The notes beneath the pieces were generated by a model, which worked only from the letters and a program-made list of their open reading frames with translations, was not told the origin of the DNA and made no database searches. From contig NZ_BCNS01000120.1 of assembly GCF_001528745.1 (NCBI RefSeq), forward strand, positions 1 through 57,513: a stretch of DNA of 57,513 bases. The letters run 5' to 3'. Both the position numbers and the translations under genes were made by a program. This DNA comes from Marinobacterium profundum (GTDB taxonomy: Bacteria > Pseudomonadota > Gammaproteobacteria > Pseudomonadales > Balneatricaceae). The stretch's first letter is position 1; each line of letters begins with the position of its first letter. Positions 41,805 through 50,185 of this stretch are shown piece after piece.

Positions 41805-43378
41805 CAGGCATTGTCCTCGTTCAGGTACTTGATTGTAGTAATCATCATCATCGCCAGAATCAGAAGTACAGGCAGGCCCACAATGACGGATGCGGTCTGC
41901 ATGGTTTTCAGGCCTCCCAGAATCAGCAGGATGACGGGCACGATGGCGATGGCGAAACACCAGAATAAGCGGTTTGATCGTTCTGGTTCCTGGCCTTCTT
42001 CAAGCTTCCTGGTTGAAGCGCACGCCATGACGTAGGCTGCGGAGTCGAAGGTCGTGGCCAGTAGCACAATACCCGAGATCACCACGGCCAGCAGTACCAG
42101 GCCGCTTGCAGGCAGAGTCTTGAAAATTTCGATAATCGCCGGCGCAACGCCCTGGGTGTTTACCAGTTCGGAAACCGCGAGGGTCTCGGTGATCTGCAGG
42201 TTGATACCATAGCCGCCTAGAACGATGTAAAAGAGTGCGCAGCCCAGGGAACCATAGCCCAGCATGCCGAAAATCACTTCGCGGATGGTTCTGCCACGGG
42301 AGATACGGGTCACGAACATCCCCATGAAGGGTGCGTAGGCAACCCACCAGGCCCAGTAGAAAACAGTCCAGGCCTGGGGGAAGCCGCTTTGGTTGACGCT
42401 GTCGGTCCAGGTGCTCATGCGGATGTAGTTATCCAGCGCGTATCCCACGGAGTCCATGCCAAGGCTGATGATGAACTTGGTCGGGCCAACGACAAAGATG
42501 TAGGCCACGATCGCAAGGGTCACAAAGGTTGAAAAGGTGCTTAGCCGTTTAATGCCCTTGGACAGCCCCAGGCCACTGCTGAAGGTAAAGATGGCGGTGC
42601 AGACCAGGATTGCCATCAGGTCCATATGCAGGCCGCCTGCAACACCGAGCAGTTCCGCCAGCGCGCCGCTGATCATGGGTGTGCCCAGGCCGAGCGACGT
42701 CGCCGCTGCGCCCAGGACGCCGAATACAAACAGATAGTTGATGACCGTGCCCAGAGGCCCATCCACCAGATTGCCCATGGCTCCGCGGCAGGACTCGCTG
42801 ATTTCGTAAATGTGCTTCTGGCGTACATAGTAGATGTAGGACATGGCGATAGTGGGCACAGCGTAGATTGCCCATGCCGTTGGCCCCCAGTGAAAAATGC
42901 CATACGCCTGGGCCACGGTGTACATCTCTTTCGTTTGTGCATCTAGCCCGAAGGGCGTCCAGGCGAAGTGGTAGCCCCACTCTGTGCCACCCCATAGCAC
43001 CAGCCCTGAAGCGATACCTGCCAGAAAGACCATGGCCCCCCAGGCGCCTTTGGAGAATTCGGCGGTGGCATTTTTGTCTGCACTGAGCTTGATATTCCCA
43101 TGGCGGGAGCAGGCCAGCGAGAGCATGAATACCAGAGATACCAGGCCGAGACCCAAGAAGGCAAAATCGAAGGTGCTGGTCATCCATTCGAAAATGCTGG
43201 TGATGATTGTTTTACCCTGCTCAGGGAAAATCACCAGCGGGATAACGGCCGCGAGGATAATCAGCAGGCTGATAACCTGCATTCTGCGGTTCGTTTCGAT
43301 GCCGGTCACAGGCGGTTCGGGCGTTTCAGAGGTGATTGAACCGGTATCAATCGCTAGATTCATTGTATTTGTAGTCAT
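41804..43378 (-). CDS. BCCT family transporter
   Basis: A 524-residue protein with about 12 transmembrane helices. The BCCT tryptophan-rich block FYWAWWVAYAPFMGMF with RISRGRTIRE (about 345-370) is present, along with GGTEWGYHF, a counterpart of the conserved GxxEP region. BCCT carriers import betaine, choline, carnitine and related quaternary amines with Na+ or H+, or exchange them. Its position within a catabolic operon points to substrate uptake for breakdown rather than osmoprotection. Substrate is inference only. Confidence 0.92.
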   Translation of the reverse strand: MTTNTMNLAIDTGSITSETPEPPVTGIETNRRMQVISLLIILAAVIPLVIFPEQGKTIITSIFEWMTSTFDFAFLGLGLVSLVFMLSLACSRHGNIKLSADKNATAEFSKGAWGAMVFLAGIASGLVLWGGTEWGYHFAWTPFGLDAQTKEMYTVAQAYGIFHWGPTAWAIYAVPTIAMSYIYYVRQKHIYEISESCRGAMGNLVDGPLGTVINYLFVFGVLGAAATSLGLGTPMISGALAELLGVAGGLHMDLMAILVCTAIFTFSSGLGLSKGIKRLSTFSTFVTLAIVAYIFVVGPTKFIISLGMDSVGYALDNYIRMSTWTDSVNQSGFPQAWTVFYWAWWVAYAPFMGMFVTRISRGRTIREVIFGMLGYGSLGCALFYIVLGGYGINLQITETLAVSELVNTQGVAPAIIEIFKTLPASGLVLLAVVISGIVLLATTFDSAAYVMACASTRKLEEGQEPERSNRLFWCFAIAIVPVILLILGGLKTMQTASVIVGLPVLLILAMMMITTIKYLNEDNA

Positions 43379-43446
43379 AGCACGACCTTAGGTTTTTATA
43401 GTTTTGATTCGCAGCGCAGGCGCTCTGGCCAAAGCCAAAGACTTTC

Positions 43447-44769
43447 CTAGCGCATCAGTTCAGCGATCTGGACGCCGTCAATGGATTGAAAGTCGATGTC
43501 TTCCTTGAGCGAAAGGTCGGCGGCCAGGGCAGCCGCGCGACCGTATTCAAAGCACTGGGCTGTTACCCTGCAACTGGCCAGGGCTTCGTGCTCACTGCTC
43601 AGGCAGCGGCCTGCAACGATCAGGTTGCGGCCGATTCTGGGGACCAGGGTGTGGAAGGGCACTTCGTAGTAGTCCTCAACCAGCCACTCGGTTCTGGGTT
43701 TGTCGCCGTAGTGAAGTTCGATGGGCCAGGACGTGCGCGCAATACCGTCATCGAACTTGCGTGTGTTGACAACGTCGTCGTTGGTCAAGCGTGCTATACC
43801 GTCGATGGAGCGGGTCTGACGGACCCCAACCTCGGTGGCGTAGTCGATAAAGTAGGCATTTTCGCACCCGGGGATATTGGACTTCATAAAGTTGAAGAAA
43901 GCTTCGGCCTGATAGATGGAAAACTGTTCGGCCTCGGTGTGATCGACCGGATCCGTGACATTCAGGGCGCGCTTGTCAAAGCCGGTGATTTTGGTGGCAT
44001 TGACCAGCAACTCACCCGGGTTGACGGTAGGGAATAACCACACCTTTTTTCGCAGGAGTTCGTCGCGAGCCTCCAGCATGCTTACCACCTTGGGAGGGGA
44101 AATCGTATCCTGCCCCCAGTACTCCAGGTACTGGGCCATATTGACGTTACCCACCTTGAACATCATGGTGGGGTTCTGGATAACACCCTTGTCACCGGTG
44201 CTGGTTTTCAGCCCCATCTTGTACACCACATCTGCGTCGCCACTGGCATCGATCACTTTGTGTGCGTAGACGGAGGTAAAGCCCGATTTGGTGTGCAATA
44301 CCATTCCTTTAAGCTCATCGTTCTCAGAGATCACATCGATCATCTGGGTGTGATAGAGCACTGTCACGCCGGCACTGCGCAGCAGCGTGGTAGCGACTTT
44401 CTTGTATTTGGCGCAGTCGTGCGTGGCAACCCAGGTCTTGCCGTAGATCTGCGGTTCCGTCAAGCCTCCTTCGCGGTAGAGGGCGTCGCGAAAGCGCTCT
44501 GCGAAACCAAAGATGATTTGCTCGGGTGTTGCCTTTGCCGGGTCGTTCACCGTCAGGTAGAGGCCGCAGATGGTGCCGGAAAGACCCGCGACAGCAGCAC
44601 CGCCACAGAACCCCAGCCTCTCGATTAGCAGTACGCGATAGCCTTGCTCGCCGGCGGTAACGGCCGCGGCAATACCTGCAGGGCCTCCGCCTACCACGAT
44701 CACATCAAACTCACCGAAGCGGGGGAGATGGCTCTTGAAACCGCTCGGCAGGTTTTGGGTATAGATCAT
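43447..44769 (-). CDS. FAD-dependent oxidoreductase
   Basis: A 440-residue flavoprotein. The Rossmann motif VIVVGGGPAGIAAAVTAGEQ (GGGPAG at 27-32) ends in LLIERLGFCGGAA, where Glu50 should bind the adenosine ribose. A second FAD-contact region is KVIDASGDADVVYKMG, and the C-terminal part has LIVAGRCLSSEHEALASCR. It belongs with the FAD-dependent oxidoreductases that often act on small carbon compounds (PF12831 type). It is the first gene of cluster 1, 68 bases before the BCCT gene, with GGAGG ahead of the start. Substrate unknown. Confidence 0.85.
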   Translation of the reverse strand: MIYTQNLPSGFKSHLPRFGEFDVIVVGGGPAGIAAAVTAGEQGYRVLLIERLGFCGGAAVAGLSGTICGLYLTVNDPAKATPEQIIFGFAERFRDALYREGGLTEPQIYGKTWVATHDCAKYKKVATTLLRSAGVTVLYHTQMIDVISENDELKGMVLHTKSGFTSVYAHKVIDASGDADVVYKMGLKTSTGDKGVIQNPTMMFKVGNVNMAQYLEYWGQDTISPPKVVSMLEARDELLRKKVWLFPTVNPGELLVNATKITGFDKRALNVTDPVDHTEAEQFSIYQAEAFFNFMKSNIPGCENAYFIDYATEVGVRQTRSIDGIARLTNDDVVNTRKFDDGIARTSWPIELHYGDKPRTEWLVEDYYEVPFHTLVPRIGRNLIVAGRCLSSEHEALASCRVTAQCFEYGRAAALAADLSLKEDIDFQSIDGVQIAELMR

Positions 44770-44801
44770 TTTTGAGCCTCCATAGAGGAAATTGCTTATA
44801 G

Positions 44802-44861
44802 ATATCTTTTAAATATATTTAAGATATATTTAGAATAATGCTGATGTTTGGTGCCTGTCAA
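44802..44861 (-). promoter_or_regulatory. Cluster 1 promoter with operator-like palindrome
   Basis: On the minus strand TTGACA (44856-44861), an 18-base spacer and TATTCT (44832-44837) form a sigma-70 promoter. Immediately downstream, 44802-44827 is an AT-rich near-palindrome with 7-bp arms ATATCTT/AAGATAT. This position over the transcription start suits a repressor such as the GntR protein of the cluster. Confidence 0.55.
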
Positions 44862-44954
44862 GAACTTCATCAGATGGGATTATTCGGGAATAGCTGTGTG
44901 CTTTTATAATTCTAATAAATTCAATTAGTTATAAAATAAACTCATAAGGCTGGC

Positions 44955-45466
44955 GTAGCCTCGTGGGTTATCGATGCCGGGGGCCGTGTAAGGGAGGGTC
45001 AAGGTCAACTCAAGGCATGCGCAGCATGGTTTTTAGATCAGTGCGCGTTTGAGTGGTATTAGCAGGATCCTGGCATTGATTGTACCTGGCGATGCAGACG
45101 GAGCACTGGGCTTCAAACTCTGTAACCAAGGGTTCAGGTCTATGCATCCAGTGGATCGATAGCGCCTTTCAGAACACAGGCAGAGGGTTGGGATAATGTT
45201 GCTATTGCGGATGTGAATGAGGGGCGGCGCGCAAGACGACGCATGAGTACAATCAGGCCTGCTTGCCGGGTGGAGAAAACCACCTGTTCGGTATCCATAC
45301 CGCCATGGCGGGCCGGCTTTGTATTGTGGGCGGTGGCCTGCCGGTTATTGTTGAGGGCGAAGTCGTAGGAGGGATCGGCTTGAGTTCTGGCTCACCTCAG
45401 CAGGATATGGAGTGCGCGCAGGCGGGTCTGGAGCATTTTTACAAGGGCATCAACCCGCCAGGCTAA
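44955..45466 (+). pseudogene. Decayed GlcG/HbpS (DUF336) family gene
   Basis: Two disconnected pieces of one family are visible. At 44958-44990 one frame reads ASWVIDAGGRV, like the VxVVDAGG start of GlcG/HbpS proteins. At 45221-45466 an open frame without a proper start reads GGGLPVIVEGEVVGGIGLSS then SPQQDMECAQAGLEHF, the characteristic C terminus. The centre is disrupted by stops. Such proteins often sit beside catabolic operons. It accounts for most of the 700-base stretch between the FAD gene and the DUF547 gene. Confidence 0.55.
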
Positions 45467-45473
45467 CAGGCGC

Positions 45474-46274
45474 TCAGTGCTGGATATCGTTCAGGTTCCA
45501 GTCGTAGTCCAGAAAATCAATCTCGATGTTGCCGGAGCCCAGGCGCTGAAGCTGGGTTTCGCTCAGGCCCAGCGCATCGGCATAGAGTGCCAGAAACTGT
45601 TCCAGTGACTGTGCCCCGCGCCAGCCGGCAGCAAAGTCGTCTTTGTACCATTTGAAAATGGACGACACTTCAAGTCGCTGCGCGGTGTTGCGGTTACGGC
45701 TTGAATCCTGCAAGAACAGCTGTGTCTGCTGTTCCAGTTGTTGTTCGAGTGTGTTGCCATTGTAAGCCTCCGCCTTCAGTGCGGGACAGCCAATGCTGGC
45801 GCAGTTCACGGCAAAGTGAATGCGCGGATCCTGGTAGCGTTTGGAGCCACGAATGAGGCCATGTTCGATGTCATCCAGAGAACGCTCTTTGCCAAGCAGT
45901 GGGATAAATACCTTCTTCCAGGGCGATTGAAACAGGCTCCCAAGCTCCTTGATGGATGTCAGGTCGGGGTAGGCACCGAGTATCAGCTCGACGGTCCAGG
46001 CATTGTAGGCATTGATCAGAAAGGCGAGCTGCTCGTCCTTTGGCCAGCTGTCGAATTGGTGCTGCTGAACTTCCGACAGTCGTGCCAAATAGGCAGAAAG
46101 CTGTGGCCGTTCCTGCGCCATACCTTTGTAGTCGAGCTGTGTGGCGCGGCCGTGCTGGAGTTCGAGTACATGGGCTTTGAGCAATCGGTCCCAGTCGCTG
46201 TGGTCGAAAGTATCCGCGACGCTGTGCTGCACAGTGAACATGCTCAGGATCAATAGCATCAGCAGTTTGTACAT
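45474..46274 (-). CDS. DUF547 domain protein, exported
   Basis: A 266-residue protein with a signal peptide (about 1-20, ending SVA) and a DUF547 domain (about 70-200) recognisable from LAFLINAYNAWTVELIL, the LDDIEHGLIRG segment and HFAVNCASIGCPAL with its Cys residues. The family function is unknown. A TetR-type palindrome pair lies just upstream, in front of the start and over the likely promoter. Ends 8 bases from the decayed GlcG-like gene. Confidence 0.87.
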   Translation of the reverse strand: MYKLLMLLILSMFTVQHSVADTFDHSDWDRLLKAHVLELQHGRATQLDYKGMAQERPQLSAYLARLSEVQQHQFDSWPKDEQLAFLINAYNAWTVELILGAYPDLTSIKELGSLFQSPWKKVFIPLLGKERSLDDIEHGLIRGSKRYQDPRIHFAVNCASIGCPALKAEAYNGNTLEQQLEQQTQLFLQDSSRNRNTAQRLEVSSIFKWYKDDFAAGWRGAQSLEQFLALYADALGLSETQLQRLGSGNIEIDFLDYDWNLNDIQH

Positions 46275-46354
46275 TGTGTATTCCTGTTCTGGATAAATGC
46301 ATGGCGGCTTTTATGATCGTTGACGCTGTTTCGATCTCCATCTCTTCCTTGAAC

Positions 46355-46407
46355 TTGAACGATTGTTCAGGATGGTCTGTGATGGGTGATGTTGAGCGAT
46401 CGCTCAA
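46355..46407. promoter_or_regulatory. Pair of related 16-bp palindromes, likely TetR operators
   Basis: TTGAACGATTGTTCAG (46355-46370) and TTGAGCGATCGCTCAA (46392-46407, perfect) agree at 12 of 16 positions, with centres 37 bp apart. A minus-strand TTGACT (46412-46417) lies beside the second site, so the palindrome falls between -35 and -10 of the DUF547 gene. The remainder of the 46275-46615 gap shows nothing else clear. Confidence 0.6.
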
Positions 46408-46615
46408 TAAAAGTCAATACACAGGCGCAGAGCATGAGTAACTACGTTAATCACCTGGCGGATACGCCGGTCGACAGCAGGTTCGCAAGCTTTGTCTGAC
46501 GGCACCAGGGGGCACTTGTGTCTCCGTCTGTTCGGCCGAGCAGGGTACGCGGAATTTTGCAGCGTCAGGAGCACTCAAGATATACTGGCGGCATATTCGA
46601 AAACAGGTTAATCCG

Positions 46616-46867
46616 ATGGTTCATGTCGCCAAATTTGATCGTGACACTGTGGTCAGAAGTGCCATGGCGCTTTTCTGGCAGAAAGGGTTTGGCGGAACCT
46701 CGACGCGGGATCTGCAGCAGGCGCTCAATATGCATCCAGGCAGTATTTATGCTGCTTTTGGCAACAAGGCAGGGCTCTATCGCGAAGCGCTGGACGCCTA
46801 CGCAGACGGTATGGGAGGCGAACTACTGGCGCAGGTCGAGCGGTTTTATAAGTCCGAAGGACATTGA
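46616..46867 (+). pseudogene. Truncated TetR-family regulator
   Basis: Eighty-three residues that cover only the TetR DNA-binding domain: helix-turn-helix FGGTSTRDLQQALNMHPGSIYAAFGNKAGLYREAL at about 24-58, here described by position since the stretch is long, and the start of helix 4. The frame stops after FYKSEGH, where homologues continue for about 110 residues of ligand-binding domain; no continuation is seen in the other plus frames. It may be inactive or a DNA-binding fragment. It faces the palindrome pair and the DUF547 gene. Confidence 0.65.
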
Positions 46868-46984
46868 GTCCCGAGACGTCGCTTAAAGCTGTATCCACAA
46901 TTGATGCTCAGGAAATTGCTGCCATATGTTGTTCATTAACGGCGCTAAGGCGTGTTCATCCTGGGCGTTTATGGGCGCCTCTAG

Positions 46985-47212
46985 TCAGCTGGGTTCTGCC
47001 GGCAGCTTAATCTGCCGTGCGGCCGCCTCATTCAGCATCCGCCGCAGTACATTCAGTTCGTCCACTTCTTCCCGAGAATAAAAGCGTACGGTGGCGTCTC
47101 TATTGGGAGTGCGGTCGACGATTTTTTTGCGCTCAAGGGTAGCAAGTAATCGCGAATAACTTTGAATGTGTTTCGGGCTGAATTGATTCGGGTGCTCTTT
47201 TCTATAAAACAG
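46985..47212 (-). other. Unidentified open frame, possibly a gene fragment
   Basis: Seventy-five codons between stops on the minus strand, no ATG near its start. The translation is charged and helical, with SYSRLLATLERKKIVDR and FYSREEVDELNVLRRMLNEA, and could be the tail of a winged-helix or similar protein. No family is recognised. It lies between the TetR remnant and otnI, a 417-base stretch with no other gene. Confidence 0.3.
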
Positions 47213-47284
47213 TTACATGATTTAGTGTAGTTAAGCGCCCTGGTGGGTTATGGGCCGCAGGCGCCTTTGGCCCAGTGCATGGAT

Positions 47285-48061
47285 TTACAACGACGAGATC
47301 CAGCCCAGTCCTTCGGCTGTCGTGGCTTTTGGCTTGTATTCGCAACCGACAAATCCCTGGTAGTCGGCGGCGTCGATCTGTTCAAGGACATAGCGGTAAT
47401 TGAGTTCGCCGACATTGGGCTCGTTGCGGCCCGGTACGCCGGCAATTTGGATGTGGTCGATATAGCGCAGCAGTTTGCGGAATGTGGCCACAACATTGCC
47501 CTGCATCATCTGGCAGTGATAACAGTCAAATTGCAAGCGCACATTTGGCTCGTTGATTAAGTCGATCAAGGCCGCGCCATCTTCCTGCAGATTGACGAAA
47601 TAGCCAGGCATGTCCAGGTTGTTGATTGGCTCCACCAGTATGGTCAGGCCCTCTTTCTGTGCTCTGCGGGCGGCATGGCGGAGGTTCTGCACATAAGTGG
47701 CCTTTGCGTCTTCATAGGCAAGATTAGCGGGCAGCAGGCCGGCCATCACATGGAGTCGCTTGTTGCCCAGAACCTTGGCATAGACGAGCGCTGTTTCGAT
47801 TCCCGCTGCGAACTCCTGCTCCCGACCCGGCAGGCAGGCGATGCCACGCTCGCCCGCATTCCAGTCGCCAGGTGGTGCGTTGAACAGGGCTTGAGTGAGG
47901 CCGAAGGGATTCAGCCGCGCCCTGATTTCGTGCGGCTCGAAATCATAGGGAAGCAAATATTCGACCGAACGGAAGCCGGCTTTTGCGGCCGCTTCAAAGC
48001 GGTCGAGAAAGGGTAGCTCGGTGAACAGCATTGACAGGTTAGCAGCAAGATTTGCCATCAT
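47285..48061 (-). CDS. otnI: 2-oxo-tetronate isomerase OtnI (Hyi-type)
   Basis: A 258-residue xylose-isomerase-like TIM barrel of the hydroxypyruvate isomerase family. It has NLSMLFTELPFLDRFEAAAK, AGFRSVEYLLPYDF, LVEPINNLDMPGYF and LQFDCYHCQMMQGN, the Glu/Asp/His metal site of the family. OtnI interconverts 2-oxo- and 3-oxo-tetronates. The gene overlaps the end of otnC by 23 bases and is the last of the operon, which supports this over a stand-alone hydroxypyruvate isomerase. Two adjacent ATGs (48061, 48058) are possible starts. Confidence 0.88.
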   Translation of the reverse strand: MMANLAANLSMLFTELPFLDRFEAAAKAGFRSVEYLLPYDFEPHEIRARLNPFGLTQALFNAPPGDWNAGERGIACLPGREQEFAAGIETALVYAKVLGNKRLHVMAGLLPANLAYEDAKATYVQNLRHAARRAQKEGLTILVEPINNLDMPGYFVNLQEDGAALIDLINEPNVRLQFDCYHCQMMQGNVVATFRKLLRYIDHIQIAGVPGRNEPNVGELNYRYVLEQIDAADYQGFVGCEYKPKATTAEGLGWISSL

Positions 48062-48707
48062 CGGCCTCTTTGGCAACGAATACCTGGTTTAACTCGTCGA
48101 CCTGATCCTGTGTTAACAGGCGTGGACGCAGCCCTTGCAGAAGAATAAACAGCTTGGCTGTTTCTTCCAGCTCTTCGATCGCATAGACCGCGGCTTCCAG
48201 AGTTTTGGCCGCGACTATAGGGCCGTGATTGGACAGCAGTACGGCACGGTAGTCGGCCGCGACTTTGGCTATATCGTCCCCCAGTCGTTTGTCACCAGGC
48301 CGGCGGTAAGGCGTCAGCGCCACCTTTCCGAAACGCATGACAGAGTAGGGCGTTAGCGGCGGCAGCACATCCATTGGATCGACATCCGGGAGGCAGGCCA
48401 CTGCGGTGGAGTAGGTCGAGTGCAAGTGCACGATCACCCTGTCATGTGGGCGCCTATTGAGAAAGGCCTCGTGCAGGAAAAATTCCTTGGAGGGGGGCTG
48501 GCCCGATAGCAGGTTGCCCTGCTGGTCCAGCCGGGAGATCTCGACCGGGTCGAGATTGCCCAGGCAGCAGTTGGTGGGCGTCATCAGCCAGCCGTCGTCG
48601 AGGCGCACGCTGATATTGCCGGAACTTCCGGCTGTCAGTCCGCGCTCGAAAATCGAGCGGCCGAAATAGGCAATCTGTTCTCGCAGGCTTGTCTCGTTCG
48701 CGCTCAT
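48039..48707 (-). CDS. otnC: 3-oxo-tetronate 4-phosphate decarboxylase OtnC
   Basis: A 222-residue class II aldolase/adducin-fold protein. GLTAGSSGNISVRL binds phosphate, VIVHLHSTYSTAV supplies two metal His residues and VLLSNHGPIVA the third. The OtnC family decarboxylates 3-oxo-tetronate 4-phosphate to dihydroxyacetone phosphate. The ATG overlaps the stop of the small gene upstream (ATGA), and its end overlaps otnI. An L-fuculose-phosphate aldolase-like role is the alternative, but the otnK neighbour favours OtnC. Confidence 0.88.
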   Translation of the reverse strand: MSANETSLREQIAYFGRSIFERGLTAGSSGNISVRLDDGWLMTPTNCCLGNLDPVEISRLDQQGNLLSGQPPSKEFFLHEAFLNRRPHDRVIVHLHSTYSTAVACLPDVDPMDVLPPLTPYSVMRFGKVALTPYRRPGDKRLGDDIAKVAADYRAVLLSNHGPIVAAKTLEAAVYAIEELEETAKLFILLQGLRPRLLTQDQVDELNQVFVAKEADDGKSCC

Positions 48708-48880
48708 TGCATCATCCCCTGAGTCAGCGGTACGCCGGGCGTAATAGTTGCTGTGGCCGGCCGTTGGTTGTCTTGCGGCGGCTTCAGGCTCGGATTACCG
48801 GCGCGGCCGCTGCTGTAGTCACGCTCAAATATGGATTTGGTAATCTCTATCATTTCCGGGCGCAGAGAAAATTCAGTCAA
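48704..48880 (-). CDS. Small protein of 58 residues between otnK and otnC
   Basis: A frame starting at TTG 48880 with AGGAG 7 bases ahead, overlapping the otnK end by 8 bases and the otnC start by 4 bases (ATGA). This is the geometry of a translated, coupled gene. The product begins MTEFSLRPEMIEITKSIFER, has a Gly/Ser turn and a Pro/Thr-rich second half, and has no signal, membrane segment or cysteine. An ATG at 48853 would give 49 residues but has no good ribosome binding site. No family is recognised. Confidence 0.55.
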   Translation of the reverse strand: MTEFSLRPEMIEITKSIFERDYSSGRAGNPSLKPPQDNQRPATATITPGVPLTQGMMQ

Positions 48881-50138
48881 GATAAAACTCCTGGGCTTTG
48901 GCAAAGAACTGCTCATCACCGAAATTACCTGATTTGAGTGCCAGGGACAGCGGCTTGTCCAGTGCCCGCACCCAGGGTACCCCAGGGGCGATCTGCGGTC
49001 CGATGTTAAAGCCGGATACGCCGAGCGCTTGGGTCACAATGCCGGAGGTTTCGCCGCCGGCCACGATAAACTTATTGAAGTTCTTGCCGGTAAGGCGGGC
49101 CGCCACGGTAGCAAAAGTCCCCTCTATAGCTTCACTGGCGCAGGCCGCGCCGTAGTTGGCCTGGATGCGGGCGAGCTCTGCGGCTGGCTGGGTGGCATAC
49201 AGCATGGGGGCCGGGGTAGCGGGCTGGGCAAACACCCAATCAGCCAGCTCGGCGGCATAGGCCTCGGGCATATCAATGCAACGGGCCGCGTCCACTAGCT
49301 GGTGAGGCGCCTGGTTTTTGTAGGCCGCCACCTGGGCATTGGTCACCTCAGAGCAGGAGCCGGACAGCACCACGGCACGGCCACCGGAGACTGGTGCACC
49401 CTGCTCCCGGGCTCCGGCAGCGCCCTTGCCGCCGGTAGCGAATTGAGCCAGGCCTGCCCCGAGGCCTGAGCCGCCGGTTACCAGCTTCAGCTCGCTTACC
49501 GCTTCGCCCAACACAGTCAGGTCGACCGTGGTCAGGGTGTCGATCACGGCATAATTCACGCCATCCGCCTGAAGCTCGTTCAGCTTATTCTTCACCACAG
49601 TTGCGCCGGCCAGCACTGCGTTGTAATCCACCAGGCCAACTTTTCCCTTGGCCTGGCGCGTCATTAGGCGCTGCAAATTGGCATCCTTCATCGGAGTCAC
49701 CGGGTGAGCCTTCATGCCGGACTCGTTGAGCGGCACACCGTTCACGAACAGGTTGCCGTGGCAGACGGTGCGGCTGTTCACTGGCAGTGCCGGGCAGATC
49801 ACGGTGAAACGCTCGCCCAGTGCCTCGAGCAGCGCGTCGGTAACCGGGCCGATATTCCCCTCGGCGGTGGAGTCGAAAGTGGAGCAGTATTTGAAGAAGA
49901 ATCGGCCGCAATTCAGGGCTTTCAGTTGCTGCAGCGCCGCCAGGGAGTCTGCCACCGCCTGCGCTACCGCGCAGGAGCGGCTCTTCAGGGAGATAACGAC
50001 GACGTCCACGTCCTCCGACACCTGAGCCGGGCCGTGGCCGATCAGTTGGGTCACGCGCCAGCCGTTTTCCACCATGAAGCCGGCGATGTCGGTCGCGCCG
50101 GTGAAGTCATCGGCTATTATACCTAAACGTTGTGCCAT
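48873..50138 (-). CDS. otnK: 3-oxo-tetronate kinase OtnK (DUF1537)
   Basis: A 421-residue four-carbon acid sugar kinase. The N-terminal domain opens GIIADDFTGATDIAGFM (DDFTGA signature) and has FFKYCSTFDSTAEGNIGPV and CPALPVNSRTVCHGNLFV. The C-terminal nucleotide domain has VLSGSCSEVTNAQV and VAGGETSGIVTQAL. The family phosphorylates 3-oxo-tetronates, though some members take other acid sugars. It lies between the TRAP genes and otnC/otnI in one direction. Intact length. Confidence 0.92.
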   Translation of the reverse strand: MAQRLGIIADDFTGATDIAGFMVENGWRVTQLIGHGPAQVSEDVDVVVISLKSRSCAVAQAVADSLAALQQLKALNCGRFFFKYCSTFDSTAEGNIGPVTDALLEALGERFTVICPALPVNSRTVCHGNLFVNGVPLNESGMKAHPVTPMKDANLQRLMTRQAKGKVGLVDYNAVLAGATVVKNKLNELQADGVNYAVIDTLTTVDLTVLGEAVSELKLVTGGSGLGAGLAQFATGGKGAAGAREQGAPVSGGRAVVLSGSCSEVTNAQVAAYKNQAPHQLVDAARCIDMPEAYAAELADWVFAQPATPAPMLYATQPAAELARIQANYGAACASEAIEGTFATVAARLTGKNFNKFIVAGGETSGIVTQALGVSGFNIGPQIAPGVPWVRALDKPLSLALKSGNFGDEQFFAKAQEFYLD

Positions 50139-50185
50139 CTTTTTTCCTTGACCTGGATTGAAAATAAGTCAGTTGTTGCCACTCT

